A DNA stretch of 64,000 bases from Paenibacillus sacheonensis. GTDB taxonomy: Bacteria; Bacillota; Bacilli; Paenibacillales; Paenibacillaceae. This document shows positions 1 to 7,926 of the stretch, in pieces. A model generated the notes under the pieces. The model had not been told where the DNA came from. It made no database searches and saw only the letters and a program-made list of their open reading frames with translations. Both the position numbers and the translations under genes were made by a program. Positions within the stretch are counted from its first letter, which is position 1, and every line of letters begins with the position of its first letter. The DNA is taken from positions 64,501 to 128,500 of the forward strand of contig NZ_JAAAMU010000011.1 of assembly GCF_009909195.1 (NCBI RefSeq). Direction: 5' to 3'.

Positions 1-411
1 TTCTTGGACGAGGCGGCCCTTGACCGGCAGCCGGTGCGCCAGCGCCAGCAAATGCGTAATGATCGCGTACGCGACCGGCTTGCGTACGCCCTGCGGCGTA
101 ATCGTAACCGCGATATCGGCCTCCGTGCATGCCTGCACGTCGACCATGTCGTAGCCGACGCCATAGCGGGCAATGACGAGCAGCCGGTCGGCCGCCGCCT
201 GCAGCGCTTCCGCGGTGTATCGCGGCGTCAGGCTTATAATGCCGTCGTAGGCCAGCAGCTGCTCCGCCGCCACCGGATTGAGGTGTTCCTTGAAATACCC
301 GGCATCGATTCCCGCTTCGCCGGAGAGCAGCTCCGTCCCCGTCGATCCGAACGCGGGCTCGCCCCGTTCGTTCAGAAAATCCCGCGTCAGTCCCAGCTGA
401 AATTGCGCCAC
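1..411 (-). CDS. D-isomer-specific 2-hydroxyacid dehydrogenase, N-terminal part (cut by window edge)
   Basis: The visible 137 residues begin at a GTG preceded by GGAGGTG at good spacing and run off the left edge. They carry the catalytic-domain signature of NAD-dependent 2-hydroxyacid dehydrogenases (phosphoglycerate dehydrogenase-like): a stretch reading LLVIARYGVGYDMVDV, followed by a TPQGVRKPVAYAII segment, where the Rossmann domain would begin. The cofactor-binding and catalytic Arg/Glu/His residues lie outside the window, so substrate cannot be judged. It is the last visible gene of a leftward sugar-catabolic cluster, 60 bases after the mutarotase gene, so a role in reducing or oxidising a sugar-derived 2-oxo or 2-hydroxy acid is a reasonable inference. 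Confidence 0.85.
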   Translation of the reverse strand, partial: MAQFQLGLTRDFLNERGEPAFGSTGTELLSGEAGIDAGYFKEHLNPVAAEQLLAYDGIISLTPRYTAEALQAAADRLLVIARYGVGYDMVDVQACTEADIAVTITPQGVRKPVAYAIITHLLALAHRLPVKGRLVQE

Positions 412-471
412 GGGTGCACCTCCATTGTCTATAATTTGCTTGCGTATCTATTTCTCAGGCAGCCAGGCCCT

Positions 472-792
472 CTATTCCATGAAGAAAACGACGTTATCCA
501 GCACTTCCATGCCGCCGGTGGTCACGTCCGTCACGAGCACCTCCGACATGTACGCCTCCCAGCGCTGCGTGCCGGGATCGGCTTGGAACTCCGCCCACGC
601 CTCGTGAAAATCCCGCTCGTTCTCGATTGTGGCATACAGCTTGTTGCCTTTCATGAACGTCACGAAGTTGCTGAAGCCGGCGTTCTTAAGCGCGGCGATG
701 ACCTCCGGCCATACATTCTCGTGCCTGCGGGCGTATTCCTCCTCGGACCCCGGCTTGCACTCGTAGAAAAACATATATTTTGCTTTAGCCAA
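472..792 (-). CDS. rhaM: L-rhamnose mutarotase (RhaM family)
   Basis: This 106-residue protein has the size of the RhaM family (about 104 residues), which interconverts the alpha and beta anomers of L-rhamnose. The N-terminal strand followed by a segment reading YARRHENVWPEVIAAL fits the family's conserved histidine and WPE motif, and the C-terminal half holds the expected LYATIENE and W-rich segment. Its start overlaps the 3' end of the upstream oxidoreductase gene by 8 bases, so translation is probably coupled. The family also contains close relatives acting on other 6-deoxy sugars such as L-fucose, so the exact sugar is an inference. Confidence 0.85.
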   Translation of the reverse strand: MAKAKYMFFYECKPGSEEEYARRHENVWPEVIAALKNAGFSNFVTFMKGNKLYATIENERDFHEAWAEFQADPGTQRWEAYMSEVLVTDVTTGGMEVLDNVVFFME

Positions 793-1819
793 TACGTTCG
801 ACCTTCTCTCCCACTTGGTATGCTTTCTCGATAATCCGCATCGTCTTCATGTATTCCTCGCCCGACGTCGCAAACGGCGCGCCGCTCTCCAGCCCCGCGA
901 CGAAATGCCGATGCAGCCGGTTATGGCTCTGCTGGAATTCCTCCGGTTCGCGGGGCACCCGTTCGACGCTTCCGTCCGTGCGCAGCAGGAACAGCTCGCC
1001 GTCGGCCGTCAGGCGCAGCGTCGCTTCGCTGCCTTCGATGACGACGTACTCCATGAGATTCTCGCCGTCCGGCTGGTTGTAGCCGCCGTCGCGGAATTCG
1101 CGGGCCGCCCAGCTGGCCTCGATCATGCCCGTCATTCCGGGATGATGCAGGATCAGAATCGCCAGATCGTCGCCCTTGATATGCGGGCTGACCCGTTTCA
1201 CGACCGCCGTCACGCCCTCCGGATCGCCGAATAACGATCGATAGCTGTCGATATAATGCGGCCCCATCTCGTACAGCAGCAGACGGTCCATCTCCCGAAA
1301 ATACGGCTGCGTCATCTTGGCCGGATCGTCCCACCGCGGCGAGAAGAACCATTTCGCGCTCACCTTCGCGTAGGAAACCCCGCCGAGCACGCCGCTGTCC
1401 AACACCCGCTTCATCGCCAAATAATGCCCCTGCCAGCGCCAGCCCTCCGCAACCATCAGCCGCACGCCTTCTTCCTCGCAGATCGCCACCATGCGCTCGC
1501 ATTCCGCGATCGTCGGCGCGAACGGCTTCTGGCACAGCACGTGCTTGCCGGCCCTCGCCGCGGTCTCCGTCATCTGCAGATGCGAATCCGGGCGCGTGAT
1601 GACGTCGACGATATCGATCTCTGCCGCTTCCAGCGCCGCCGGCAGCGTCGTGAACAGCTGATCCTCCGACAATCCGTACAGGGCGGCCTTCTTGGCCAGC
1701 TTCGGCGGATTGCGGTCGACGATCGCCGCGATCCTCACGTTCGGTACCGACAGCCATGCGCGAAAATGCACATCCGACCAGTAGCCCATCCCTACCAGAC
1801 ATACGTTCCATGTTTTCAT
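785..1819 (-). CDS. Gfo/Idh/MocA-family NAD(P)-dependent oxidoreductase
   Basis: The 344-residue protein starts at an ATG with GGAAGGAG upstream; a longer in-frame extension lacks a ribosome site. The N-terminus has the Rossmann motif GMGYWSDVH (GxGxxxxxH variant) and the family's lysine motif is present as QKPFAP instead of the usual EKP. The C-terminal half is the alpha/beta substrate domain. Such enzymes oxidise or reduce sugars, inositols and sugar acids. Its position between an aldehyde dehydrogenase and a mutarotase suggests a sugar dehydrogenase in the same pathway, for example oxidation of a 6-deoxy-hexose to its lactone, but the sequence alone does not fix the substrate. Confidence 0.85.
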   Translation of the reverse strand: MKTWNVCLVGMGYWSDVHFRAWLSVPNVRIAAIVDRNPPKLAKKAALYGLSEDQLFTTLPAALEAAEIDIVDVITRPDSHLQMTETAARAGKHVLCQKPFAPTIAECERMVAICEEEGVRLMVAEGWRWQGHYLAMKRVLDSGVLGGVSYAKVSAKWFFSPRWDDPAKMTQPYFREMDRLLLYEMGPHYIDSYRSLFGDPEGVTAVVKRVSPHIKGDDLAILILHHPGMTGMIEASWAAREFRDGGYNQPDGENLMEYVVIEGSEATLRLTADGELFLLRTDGSVERVPREPEEFQQSHNRLHRHFVAGLESGAPFATSGEEYMKTMRIIEKAYQVGEKVERIG

Positions 1820-1921
1820 CACCGGTCGGTCTCCTTCCCTCTCTCTTGCGTTGGTCCGGGAGCCGGCGGATCGCGCCGTGCCGGCTTCCGAACTCTCCAT
1901 GCCCAGGCTAACGGCAGCCCT

Positions 1922-3379
1922 TTACTGCTTGCCGAGATCGTATTGGATGTACACCATCCGGGTCTGCAAATACTCTTCCAGGCCATGCTTGCCGTCGGCG
2001 CCGCCGATGCCGGATTTGCGCCAGCCGGCGTGGAACCCTTGCATCGCTTCGAAGTTCTCGCGGTTCACATACGTCTCGCCGAACTTGATCTCCCGGCAGG
2101 CCCGCATCGCGATGTCGAGGTTCTGCGTGTAGATGGACGACGTGAGGCCGTACTCCGAGTCGTTGGCCATCGCGACGGCTTCGTCCAGATCGTCGAACAC
2201 GACGACCGGCAGCACGGGTCCGAATATCTCCTTGTGCATGATCTCGAAATCCTGCTTCACGCCCGTCAACACCGTCGGTTCAAAGTAAAAGCCGCTGCCG
2301 CGGTCGGCTCGCTTGCCGCCCGTCACGACTTGTGCGCCCGCCTGAAGCGCGCCGGCGACAAGCGACTCGACTTTCCGGTAGCCCTGCTCGTTGATCAGCG
2401 GACCCATGTCGACCGTCAGGTCGGCGAGCGGATTGCCGTAATGCACGCTGCTCATCTCCGCCGCCAGCTTGCCGATGAATTCGTCCGCCGCTTTGCGCTG
2501 CACGTATACCCGCTCCGCGCAGTTGCACACCTGGCCGCTGTTGATGATGCGGGAGTCGCGAATGCTTCTGGCCGCGAGGTCGAGGTTGGCGTCGTTCATG
2601 ACGATGGCCGGCGCTTTGCCTCCGAGCTCCAGCGATACTTTCGTAATGTTCCGGGCGGCCGCGGCCATGATCCGCGATCCGGTATCGACGCTGCCGGTGA
2701 AGCTGATCATGCCGATCTTCGCGTTCGCCGAGATCTCTTGGCCGACCGTCGCGCCGCGTCCGAACACGACATTGAACACGCCCGGAGGCAGATCCGTCTC
2801 CGCGACCAGCTTGGCGAACTCGTAGCAGTTGTTCGGCGTTTCTTCGCTTGGCTTGATGACGATCGTGTTGCCGGTCAGCAGGGCCGGCGCCATTTTGCGC
2901 GCGATCAGGAAGAACGGGAAGTTCCACGGCAGTATGCCGCCGACGACGCCGATCGGCATCTTGAACATGAAGATATGCTCGTTCGGGCGGTCGCTCTGGA
3001 TAATCTCGCCCTCGTACCGTCTCGCCCACTCCGCCATATAGTCGATGTAGTCCGCCGTGAAATTCGCTTCCACCGTGGCGAGGCCCATGATCTTGCCCTG
3101 CTCCTCGGCGATCGTGTGCGCCAAGCGGTCGGCATTGTCGCGGATCTTCTGCGCGATCTTGCGCAGGTAGCCCGCGCGTTCGATCGCCGGACGCTTGGCC
3201 CATGCCGCCTGCGCGCTCTCGGCCGCGTCGATGGCATGGCGCGTCTCTTCGACCGTGCTGTCCGGAATGCGGGAGATAATCTCGCCCGTCGAAGGGTTGA
3301 TGACGTCAATCGTGCCGGAAGCCGTCGAATCCACGAACGCGCCGCCGATAAAATTCGCGAATCTTGTCTCATTGCTCAT
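1922..3379 (-). CDS. aldA: Aldehyde dehydrogenase, AldA (lactaldehyde dehydrogenase) type
   Basis: A full-length 485-residue NAD-dependent aldehyde dehydrogenase. Visible catalytic elements are PWNF (Asn near 153), ELGGK (Glu near 251) and GQVCNCAERVYV with the nucleophilic Cys near 285. The GQVCNCAERVYV run is the version found in Escherichia coli AldA, which oxidises L-lactaldehyde and glycolaldehyde. The ATG at 3379 is chosen because GAGGTG lies just upstream; a GTG two codons earlier sits too close to it. With an HpaI-type aldolase upstream, which would release an aldehyde such as lactaldehyde, the pairing makes biochemical sense. The 406-base gap before it suggests its own promoter. Confidence 0.9.
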   Translation of the reverse strand: MSNETRFANFIGGAFVDSTASGTIDVINPSTGEIISRIPDSTVEETRHAIDAAESAQAAWAKRPAIERAGYLRKIAQKIRDNADRLAHTIAEEQGKIMGLATVEANFTADYIDYMAEWARRYEGEIIQSDRPNEHIFMFKMPIGVVGGILPWNFPFFLIARKMAPALLTGNTIVIKPSEETPNNCYEFAKLVAETDLPPGVFNVVFGRGATVGQEISANAKIGMISFTGSVDTGSRIMAAAARNITKVSLELGGKAPAIVMNDANLDLAARSIRDSRIINSGQVCNCAERVYVQRKAADEFIGKLAAEMSSVHYGNPLADLTVDMGPLINEQGYRKVESLVAGALQAGAQVVTGGKRADRGSGFYFEPTVLTGVKQDFEIMHKEIFGPVLPVVVFDDLDEAVAMANDSEYGLTSSIYTQNLDIAMRACREIKFGETYVNRENFEAMQGFHAGWRKSGIGGADGKHGLEEYLQTRMVYIQYDLGKQ

Positions 3380-3418
3380 GCGCACACCTCTTTTTTGGTT
3401 TTGGTAAACTTTTATGGG

Positions 3419-3473
3419 AAGGCATGGACCTACCGGTCGAAACCTTAAGGCAAAGGCATGGACCTGCGGTCGG
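3419..3473. repeat. Short direct repeat in the aldA leader
   Basis: A 21-base sequence beginning AAGGCATGGACCT occurs at 3419-3439 and, with two or three changes, at 3453-3473. Both copies lie in the presumed 5' leader of the leftward aldehyde dehydrogenase gene, between its candidate -10 box and start codon. No function is evident. Confidence 0.5.
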
Positions 3474-3512
3474 TTTGGGTCTCCGATTGCTGTTGTAGTT
3501 CATATTTCCTCG

Positions 3513-3518
3513 ATTATA
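3513..3518 (-). promoter_or_regulatory. Candidate -10 box for aldA
   Basis: On the minus strand this reads TATAAT, a perfect -10 hexamer, about 134 bases before the aldehyde dehydrogenase start. No good -35 hexamer is seen at 17 bases, so an activator may be required, or the box is fortuitous. Confidence 0.35.
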
Positions 3519-3570
3519 TAAGTGAGTAGAGGTGGAAATCTGACTACAAAGGCAACCGCTTAAGGATTTT

Positions 3571-3609
3571 CGGAGAAAATCCACTTCGGAAGCATAAGCT
3601 GCTTCTCCG
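3571..3609 (-). terminator. Weak hairpin downstream of the aldolase gene
   Basis: Arms CGGAGAA and TTCTCCG enclose 25 bases that can form a smaller GAAGC/GCTTC hairpin. It lies about 180 bases beyond the aldolase stop codon. No clear T-run follows, so a terminator role is weakly supported. Confidence 0.25.
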
Positions 3610-3641
3610 ACTCCAATCCGACCTCCGGTCCACTTTTTCTC

Positions 3642-3739
3642 CATTCTCCGACCTCCGTCGGCGAACGCAAGACAGAACCTAGACCACGCTCACGAAGCGG
3701 GTGAATGCTGCATTCTCCGACCTCCGTCGGCGAACGCAA
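3642..3739. repeat. Two copies of a 29-base direct repeat
   Basis: The identical 29-mer beginning CATTCTCCGACCTCCGTCGG is at 3642-3670 and 3711-3739. The spacer is 40 bases. A related TTCTCCGACTCCA segment also occurs near 3603 and near 9490, so this may be part of a dispersed intergenic repeat family. Confidence 0.75.
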
Positions 3740-3788
3740 ACCAATCACCTTACGCAAACCAATCACCTTACGCAAACCAATCGCCTTA
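3735..3788. repeat. Three tandem 18-base repeats ending in the aldolase stop codon
   Basis: The unit CGCAAACCAATCACCTTA is present at 3735-3752, 3753-3770 and, with one change, 3771-3788. The last three bases of the final copy form the aldolase TAA on the minus strand, so the tandem array starts exactly at the end of that gene. Confidence 0.85.
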
Positions 3789-4583
3789 AAACCACAAATG
3801 CGGCGTCGTCTCCCGCCCCAGCCTCCGCATCGCGCTCTCTGCGGAGCGGATCATCAGGCCGAGGTCCGAACCGAGGCCGACCATGTTGAAGCCTTGACCG
3901 TACCGCAGCTGCGCGTCGCTCTCGTTCATGCTCATGATGCCGGAGGCGACCCCTGCGCGCTCGGCGGTCTCGCGGACGCGAAGGATTTTCTCCGCTACGC
4001 CCGGACCCTCCCAATCGCCCAAGTAGCCGTACGTCGCCGACAGATCGGCAGGTCCGAAGAAGATAACCTCCAGTCCCGGCACCTGCAGGATGCGGTCGAT
4101 GTCCTCGACGGCTTGGCGCGTCTCGATCAGCGGAATGACCAGCGTCTCCTCGTTCGCGTCCTTCAAGTAATCCTGCATGCCCATGCCCCACTTCACCGAC
4201 CGCTCGCCGCCGATGCCGCGCACGCCATCCATCGGATAGCGCGCGAAGCTCATGCCGAGCGCCAGGTCCTCATACCCCCGGACAAGCGGCAGCAGCACGC
4301 CATGCGCGCCGATGTCGAGTACCCGCTTCACGATGCCCTGCTCGATGCTCGGCACCCGCACGAGCGCCGCCGTGTTCGAGCCGCGTACCGTTCTGACATG
4401 CTCCATGACTTCCTTGAGTCCCAAATGTCCGTGTTCCATGTCGACGCAGATCCAGTCCGCGCCCATCATGATCGCCGCTTCCGTAATCGACGGGCTCTCC
4501 AGCGTCACCCATACGCCGAGCGTCTGCTGCTTGGCTTGAAATTTGCGGCGCAGCGGATTGCGCGCTCCCTCCTGCTGTGTCAA
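3786..4583 (-). CDS. HpcH/HpaI-family class II aldolase (2-keto-3-deoxy-sugar-acid type)
   Basis: A 265-residue TIM-barrel aldolase. Family residues are clear: CVDMEHGHL with the active-site His, a VRVPS segment with the catalytic Arg, IPLIET and FFGPADLS supplying the metal-binding Glu and Asp. Relatives include HpaI, GarL and RhmA, which cleave 2-keto-3-deoxy acids to pyruvate plus an aldehyde. The start is a TTG following AGGAGGAG. As first gene of the leftward cluster with RhaM and an AldA-type dehydrogenase, a 2-keto-3-deoxy-L-rhamnonate or -fuconate aldolase giving pyruvate and lactaldehyde is the best inference. Tandem repeats abut the stop codon. Confidence 0.85.
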   Translation of the reverse strand: MTQQEGARNPLRRKFQAKQQTLGVWVTLESPSITEAAIMMGADWICVDMEHGHLGLKEVMEHVRTVRGSNTAALVRVPSIEQGIVKRVLDIGAHGVLLPLVRGYEDLALGMSFARYPMDGVRGIGGERSVKWGMGMQDYLKDANEETLVIPLIETRQAVEDIDRILQVPGLEVIFFGPADLSATYGYLGDWEGPGVAEKILRVRETAERAGVASGIMSMNESDAQLRYGQGFNMVGLGSDLGLMIRSAESAMRRLGRETTPHLWF

Positions 4584-4650
4584 ACGAGCTCCTCCTCCTT
4601 TGTGCTGAAACCGGTGTTTCGCTGCTTGGCATCTTCCGTATATACTTAAA

Positions 4651-4665
4651 TTGTAGCGCTTTCAT
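4651..4665 (-). promoter_or_regulatory. Candidate CcpA cre site in the aldolase promoter
   Basis: Minus-strand ATGAAAGCGCTACAA matches the Bacillus cre consensus WTGAAARCGYTTWNN at all but about two positions. Its right end overlaps a possible -10 (TACAAT), a position that would allow carbon catabolite repression of the aldolase cluster. It lies in the 143-152 base divergent region shared with the AraC gene. Confidence 0.5.
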
Positions 4666-4735
4666 GCCCGGAGTCATTGACCTTCCTTTACCTGTTCTAT
4701 ACGAAATATGACTTTATGAACGGACGGTGTCGAAG

Positions 4736-5608
4736 ATGAAAACGACGTTTTTTTTCGACAATATCGCGGAACCGGTCATCATTCCGTTCACGCCGCTTCC
4801 CGTCTCCAGCAAGCTTCCGTACCAGCTTTGCACGATCGGCCACGTCCATTTTGCCGCGAAGTTCTATACGGAACGCGAGAAGCAGAAGAACTACCAGATC
4901 ATCTACACGGAGTCGGGCAGCGGGGTGCTTCATTACGAAGGCAAACGCTATGCGCTGGAGAAGAACCAAGCGGTGCTTATCCACTGTACCGGCTCCCATC
5001 GTTACCACACCGGACCGACGGGCACGTGGAAATACCGGTTTATGCATATCAAGGGCACGGGCTGTCCGGCCTTCTACGAGACGATTAACCCGAGCGGCCT
5101 GCAGCCGGTCATCCTGCAGCATTCCTCGGAATTCAACTATTGCTTCGACAAGCTGATGAAATGCGTCGAGGACGGCGACCATCGCAGCGATCTGGCGATT
5201 CCGGCGCTCATCATGCGCATTCTGACGGAACTCTCGCTGAACCGGGGCATGCACGGGAACGCGCGCAAGTCGGACTATCACCAGCAGGTGATCGAGGATG
5301 CGATCGTCTTCATGGAGGCGCAGCTCGGACGCGGGGATTTCAGCGTCGCGGAGGTCGCGCGGAACGCGGGGTTCAACGAGAGCTACTTCTCCCGCTTGTT
5401 CAAACGGATGACGGGCACCTCCACGCAGGAATATCTCATGCGCCTGCGAATCGACCGCTCGAAGCATCTGCTGAAGAAGACGATGCAGTCCGTCTCCGAC
5501 GTCGCCTACGAGGTTGGCTTCGAGAACGTCAACGTCTACATCCGCGACTTCAAGAAGCTGACGGGCGTGACGCCGCTGAAATACAGGCTCTACGCGGACG
5601 GGGTGTGA
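4736..5608 (+). CDS. AraC-family transcriptional regulator (cupin sensor plus HTH)
   Basis: About 290 residues: an N-terminal AraC-type cupin-like sensor (residues about 25-150) and a C-terminal double helix-turn-helix domain with FSVAEVARNAGFNESYFSRL and a second VSDVAYEVGFENVNVY helix pair, ending in TGVTPLKYR. A GTG nine bases upstream is an alternative start; neither has a strong ribosome site. It is transcribed away from the rhamnose-like cluster and shares its promoter region, so it is the obvious candidate to activate those genes in response to a sugar. The inducer is not known. Confidence 0.85.
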   Translation: MKTTFFFDNIAEPVIIPFTPLPVSSKLPYQLCTIGHVHFAAKFYTEREKQKNYQIIYTESGSGVLHYEGKRYALEKNQAVLIHCTGSHRYHTGPTGTWKYRFMHIKGTGCPAFYETINPSGLQPVILQHSSEFNYCFDKLMKCVEDGDHRSDLAIPALIMRILTELSLNRGMHGNARKSDYHQQVIEDAIVFMEAQLGRGDFSVAEVARNAGFNESYFSRLFKRMTGTSTQEYLMRLRIDRSKHLLKKTMQSVSDVAYEVGFENVNVYIRDFKKLTGVTPLKYRLYADGV

Positions 5609-5791
5609 CGCCCGGTTCAAGAGACGGACACGAACGAAAAGCGCCAGGAGCCGTCCATCCCGGCAGGCACGCATACGCTCTGCGTAAAAGTGCGGGAAAA
5701 CGGCGCGAAGACCGATACAATCTGTCTCTCGAAGTCCAGTACGGCACCGACGGGTCTCGGCGGAACGGCGCTGACGCCTGCTTATCGTTAA
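5609..5791 (+). other. Possible coding fossil after the AraC gene
   Basis: Directly after the AraC stop, the same reading frame stays open for 60 codons and includes a protein-like stretch reading IPAGTHTLCVKVRENGAK, which resembles a beta-sandwich strand pair. There is no start codon or ribosome site. It may be the tail of a lost gene or chance in GC-rich DNA. The rest of 5609-6020 holds a hairpin and the next gene's promoter. Confidence 0.15.
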
Positions 5792-5856
5792 GCAATCTCA
5801 CCTTAATACACAGCCCACAGCCCATAGTTCATCGGCGGCAACCGCTCGACTCGAAC

Positions 5857-5888
5857 AAACCCCGTGTCCAACCTCAGGCACGGGGTTT
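5857..5888. terminator. Hairpin, candidate terminator after AraC
   Basis: Ten-base perfect arms AAACCCCGTG and CACGGGGTTT enclose a 12-base loop. The rightward product ends in only three T residues, so termination in either direction may be modest. Confidence 0.5.
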
Positions 5889-5918
5889 CACTCGATCGAG
5901 AAATATAATTCCAGCCAA

Positions 5919-5961
5919 TGTCAATTCCGCCAATTGACAAGCGGCCTATTGGCGCTATACT
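5919..5961 (+). promoter_or_regulatory. Promoter with overlapping palindromic operator for the PhyH-type gene
   Basis: TTGACA at 5934-5939 and TATACT at 5956-5961 are separated by 16 bases and lie 60 bases before the start codon. An inverted repeat with arms TGTCAATT (5919-5926) and AATTGACA (5932-5939), five bases apart, covers the -35 box. A wider GCCAAT/ATTGGC pair flanks it at 5914 and 5948. The arrangement suits a repressor that blocks the -35 region. Confidence 0.65.
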
Positions 5962-6020
5962 AGCATTGAATTTCGATTCCATTTCATGAACGCGAGGTTG
6001 AGAAAGGGGATTGCGAGGCG

Positions 6021-6833
6021 ATGAAGCTTACGCAGCAGCAGGTGGATTTCTTCAACGTATTCGGTTTTCTTAAACTGCCGGGGCTCTTCAAGGACGACAT
6101 CGAGACGATCACGGCGCATTTCGAACAGGTGCTGCAGGCTTACGAGAAGGTCATGGGCATCCATGACGGCACGAAACGATTGATGGTTCCCTGCGTCGAT
6201 TCGAGCTACTACTTGTCCAGCCTGCTGGACGATCCGCGAGTCCTGGGCGCCGCTTCTTCGCTGATCGGGGACGACTTCAACTATTGGGGAAGCGACGGCA
6301 ATTATTACACGGGCGATACGCCTTGGCATCCGGACGGAACGGAGCCGAAATACACGCATATCAAGCTGGCGTTCTACCTCGACGAGCTGGACGGCTCGAA
6401 CGGCGCGCTGCGCGTCATGCCTGGCAGCCACCGCGAGACCGACCGCTACGCGCTCGATCTCGCGCGGACGCTGCGCAATCCCGAGAAGCATTTCGGCATT
6501 GCGGGGTCCGATATCCCCGCGCAGGTGCTCGACGTCACGCCAGGCGACCTGCTGATTTTCAACCACCGTACGTTTCATTCCGCATGGGGAGGCGGCAGCA
6601 AGCGCCGGATGTTCACCATGAACATGTGCGAGCGGTACAAAGAAGAGGACATCGGATTCCTGCGCAAAATGATTTTGCCGCATGTCGGCGCCAACATAAG
6701 CCGCTATCACGGCGATGCGATGCTCGAGTCGGCCACGCCCGAACGGATGAAGCATCTGGAGCAGTTCATGCATCTCTGGGATTGGGACGCGGTAACGAAG
6801 GATAAGCCCGCGTTCGAATACCTTAAAGTCTAG
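6021..6833 (+). CDS. Phytanoyl-CoA dioxygenase (PhyH) family protein
   Basis: A 270-residue Fe(II)/2-oxoglutarate-dependent oxygenase. The iron facial triad is visible as WHPDG (His and Asp near 98-100) and NHRTFHSAW (distal His near 187-190), and the run NGALRVMPGSHR is typical of the family. Bacterial members hydroxylate small molecules, including ectoine, halogenated or lipid-like substrates; none can be assigned here. GGGGATTGCGAGGCG precedes the ATG. It has its own consensus promoter with a palindromic operator, and no terminator separates it from the next gene. Confidence 0.85.
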   Translation: MKLTQQQVDFFNVFGFLKLPGLFKDDIETITAHFEQVLQAYEKVMGIHDGTKRLMVPCVDSSYYLSSLLDDPRVLGAASSLIGDDFNYWGSDGNYYTGDTPWHPDGTEPKYTHIKLAFYLDELDGSNGALRVMPGSHRETDRYALDLARTLRNPEKHFGIAGSDIPAQVLDVTPGDLLIFNHRTFHSAWGGGSKRRMFTMNMCERYKEEDIGFLRKMILPHVGANISRYHGDAMLESATPERMKHLEQFMHLWDWDAVTKDKPAFEYLKV

Positions 6834-6956
6834 GCACCCGGCTATAAGAAGCCGCAGCGCCATTCTTGGGCGAGCTTAACGATCTCCGCTGACATGTACC
6901 CCTTTCCTCCGGCATATGCTGTCTTGAATGCCATTGAAACGGAGGGAATCATCCGG

Positions 6957-7649
6957 ATGAATAACAATGTCCAATACGCGGTATCGATCGTTCAGCCGTT
7001 CATTCCGTACGGCGCGGAGCTGGCCACGCTGTCGCGGCACGCGGACATGCCGGCCGTCTTGTTCGCCGATATCGACTATGATTACAACGTCGAGCTGGTC
7101 GCGTTGTACCGCTACCAAGGCGAGCAGAATCTGATCGTGCTGAAGCACGCCGGCGCCGGCTGGCATATGTTCGCCCATGCGGATGGCAAAGGCGTCTACG
7201 TCGCGGACATGGCCGCGGCCCCCGTCGCCAGAGCCGGGCAGAACAGCCTCCTGATCGGCTGGCAGCACGAAGACGGCGAGGTGGAGCTGGACATTCTGCA
7301 GTGGACGGGCGCCGGCCTGTCGCGCATCGTCCCTGACGGGATCACGTACGATTGGCTGGAGATCGAGGATATGCCGGACGCGAACGGACCGGACGGCAAA
7401 TGCGAGCTGGCGCTCTGGCTGCAGGAATCGGACCAGTCGTACCGCATCGAGACCTACCGCTGGGAAGTAAACGGACTCGTGCCGGCCGCGGACGCGTACC
7501 CGTACTATTTCAGCAAAGTCGCCTACTATTACGAGCAGCTGGCTCAGCAGCAGCCGGATGTTCCCTTGTATCGGAGCGTGCTGGACGACGCGCTGCAGAG
7601 AGCGGGCTCGGGCTTTGCGCCAGGAGAGCCGGATGACGAGGCGAGCTGA
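6957..7649 (+). CDS. Conserved hypothetical protein, VCBS/FG-GAP-like N-terminal half
   Basis: A 230-residue protein with no signal peptide or membrane segment at the chosen ATG, which has ACGGAGGG upstream; longer in-frame versions lack this. The first 130 residues contain beta-strand repeats of the kind ADIDYDYNVELVALYR and IVLKHAGAGWHMF, reminiscent of FG-GAP/VCBS-type blades that alternate Asp-rich loops and strands. The C-terminus is helical (FSKVAYYYEQLAQQQ). I do not recognise a named family. It follows the PhyH-type gene by 123 bases in the same direction. Confidence 0.6.
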   Translation: MNNNVQYAVSIVQPFIPYGAELATLSRHADMPAVLFADIDYDYNVELVALYRYQGEQNLIVLKHAGAGWHMFAHADGKGVYVADMAAAPVARAGQNSLLIGWQHEDGEVELDILQWTGAGLSRIVPDGITYDWLEIEDMPDANGPDGKCELALWLQESDQSYRIETYRWEVNGLVPAADAYPYYFSKVAYYYEQLAQQQPDVPLYRSVLDDALQRAGSGFAPGEPDDEAS

Positions 7650-7800
7650 ACCTGCCTACGGTGCGATGAGCCTTTCGACCAGCTTTTCAAGCCCAGCTGA
7701 CCGCCAGCGCTCTTAATATGTGCTTTTCGTACAGCTTTCGCGGCTAATCCGTCGACTCGGCTTCTCTGCCCGGCATCGCGAATATCGGCTCAACGACCAA

Positions 7801-7831
7801 ACGGGAGATCCTCATAAGGAGGACCTCCCGT
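7801..7831. terminator. Bidirectional intrinsic terminator
   Basis: Arms ACGGGAGATCCT and AGGACCTCCCGT pair with a single mismatch around a 7-base loop, with AA before and TT after. It serves convergent transcription from the unknown gene on the left and the ankyrin cluster on the right. Confidence 0.75.
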
Positions 7832-7926
7832 TTCTCGTGATTCATCGCGTTCATCGTGATGCGCCATCAATCCCGCGGCTCTTCGTTTCGTGCCGTTTCG
7901 GCTGGTGCAGCCGAAATTGGCCAAGC

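Noticed and set aside
1256-3448. Very long rightward open frame (730 codons) opposite the aldehyde dehydrogenase and oxidoreductase genes
   Set aside because: Arg/His/Ala-rich translation with no domain, no ribosome site; it mirrors the codon positions of the well-supported leftward genes.
4828-5937. Alternative rightward frames inside and after the AraC gene
   Set aside because: They lack domains and overlap a complete AraC protein; only the short in-frame tail after its stop was kept as a weak possible fossil.
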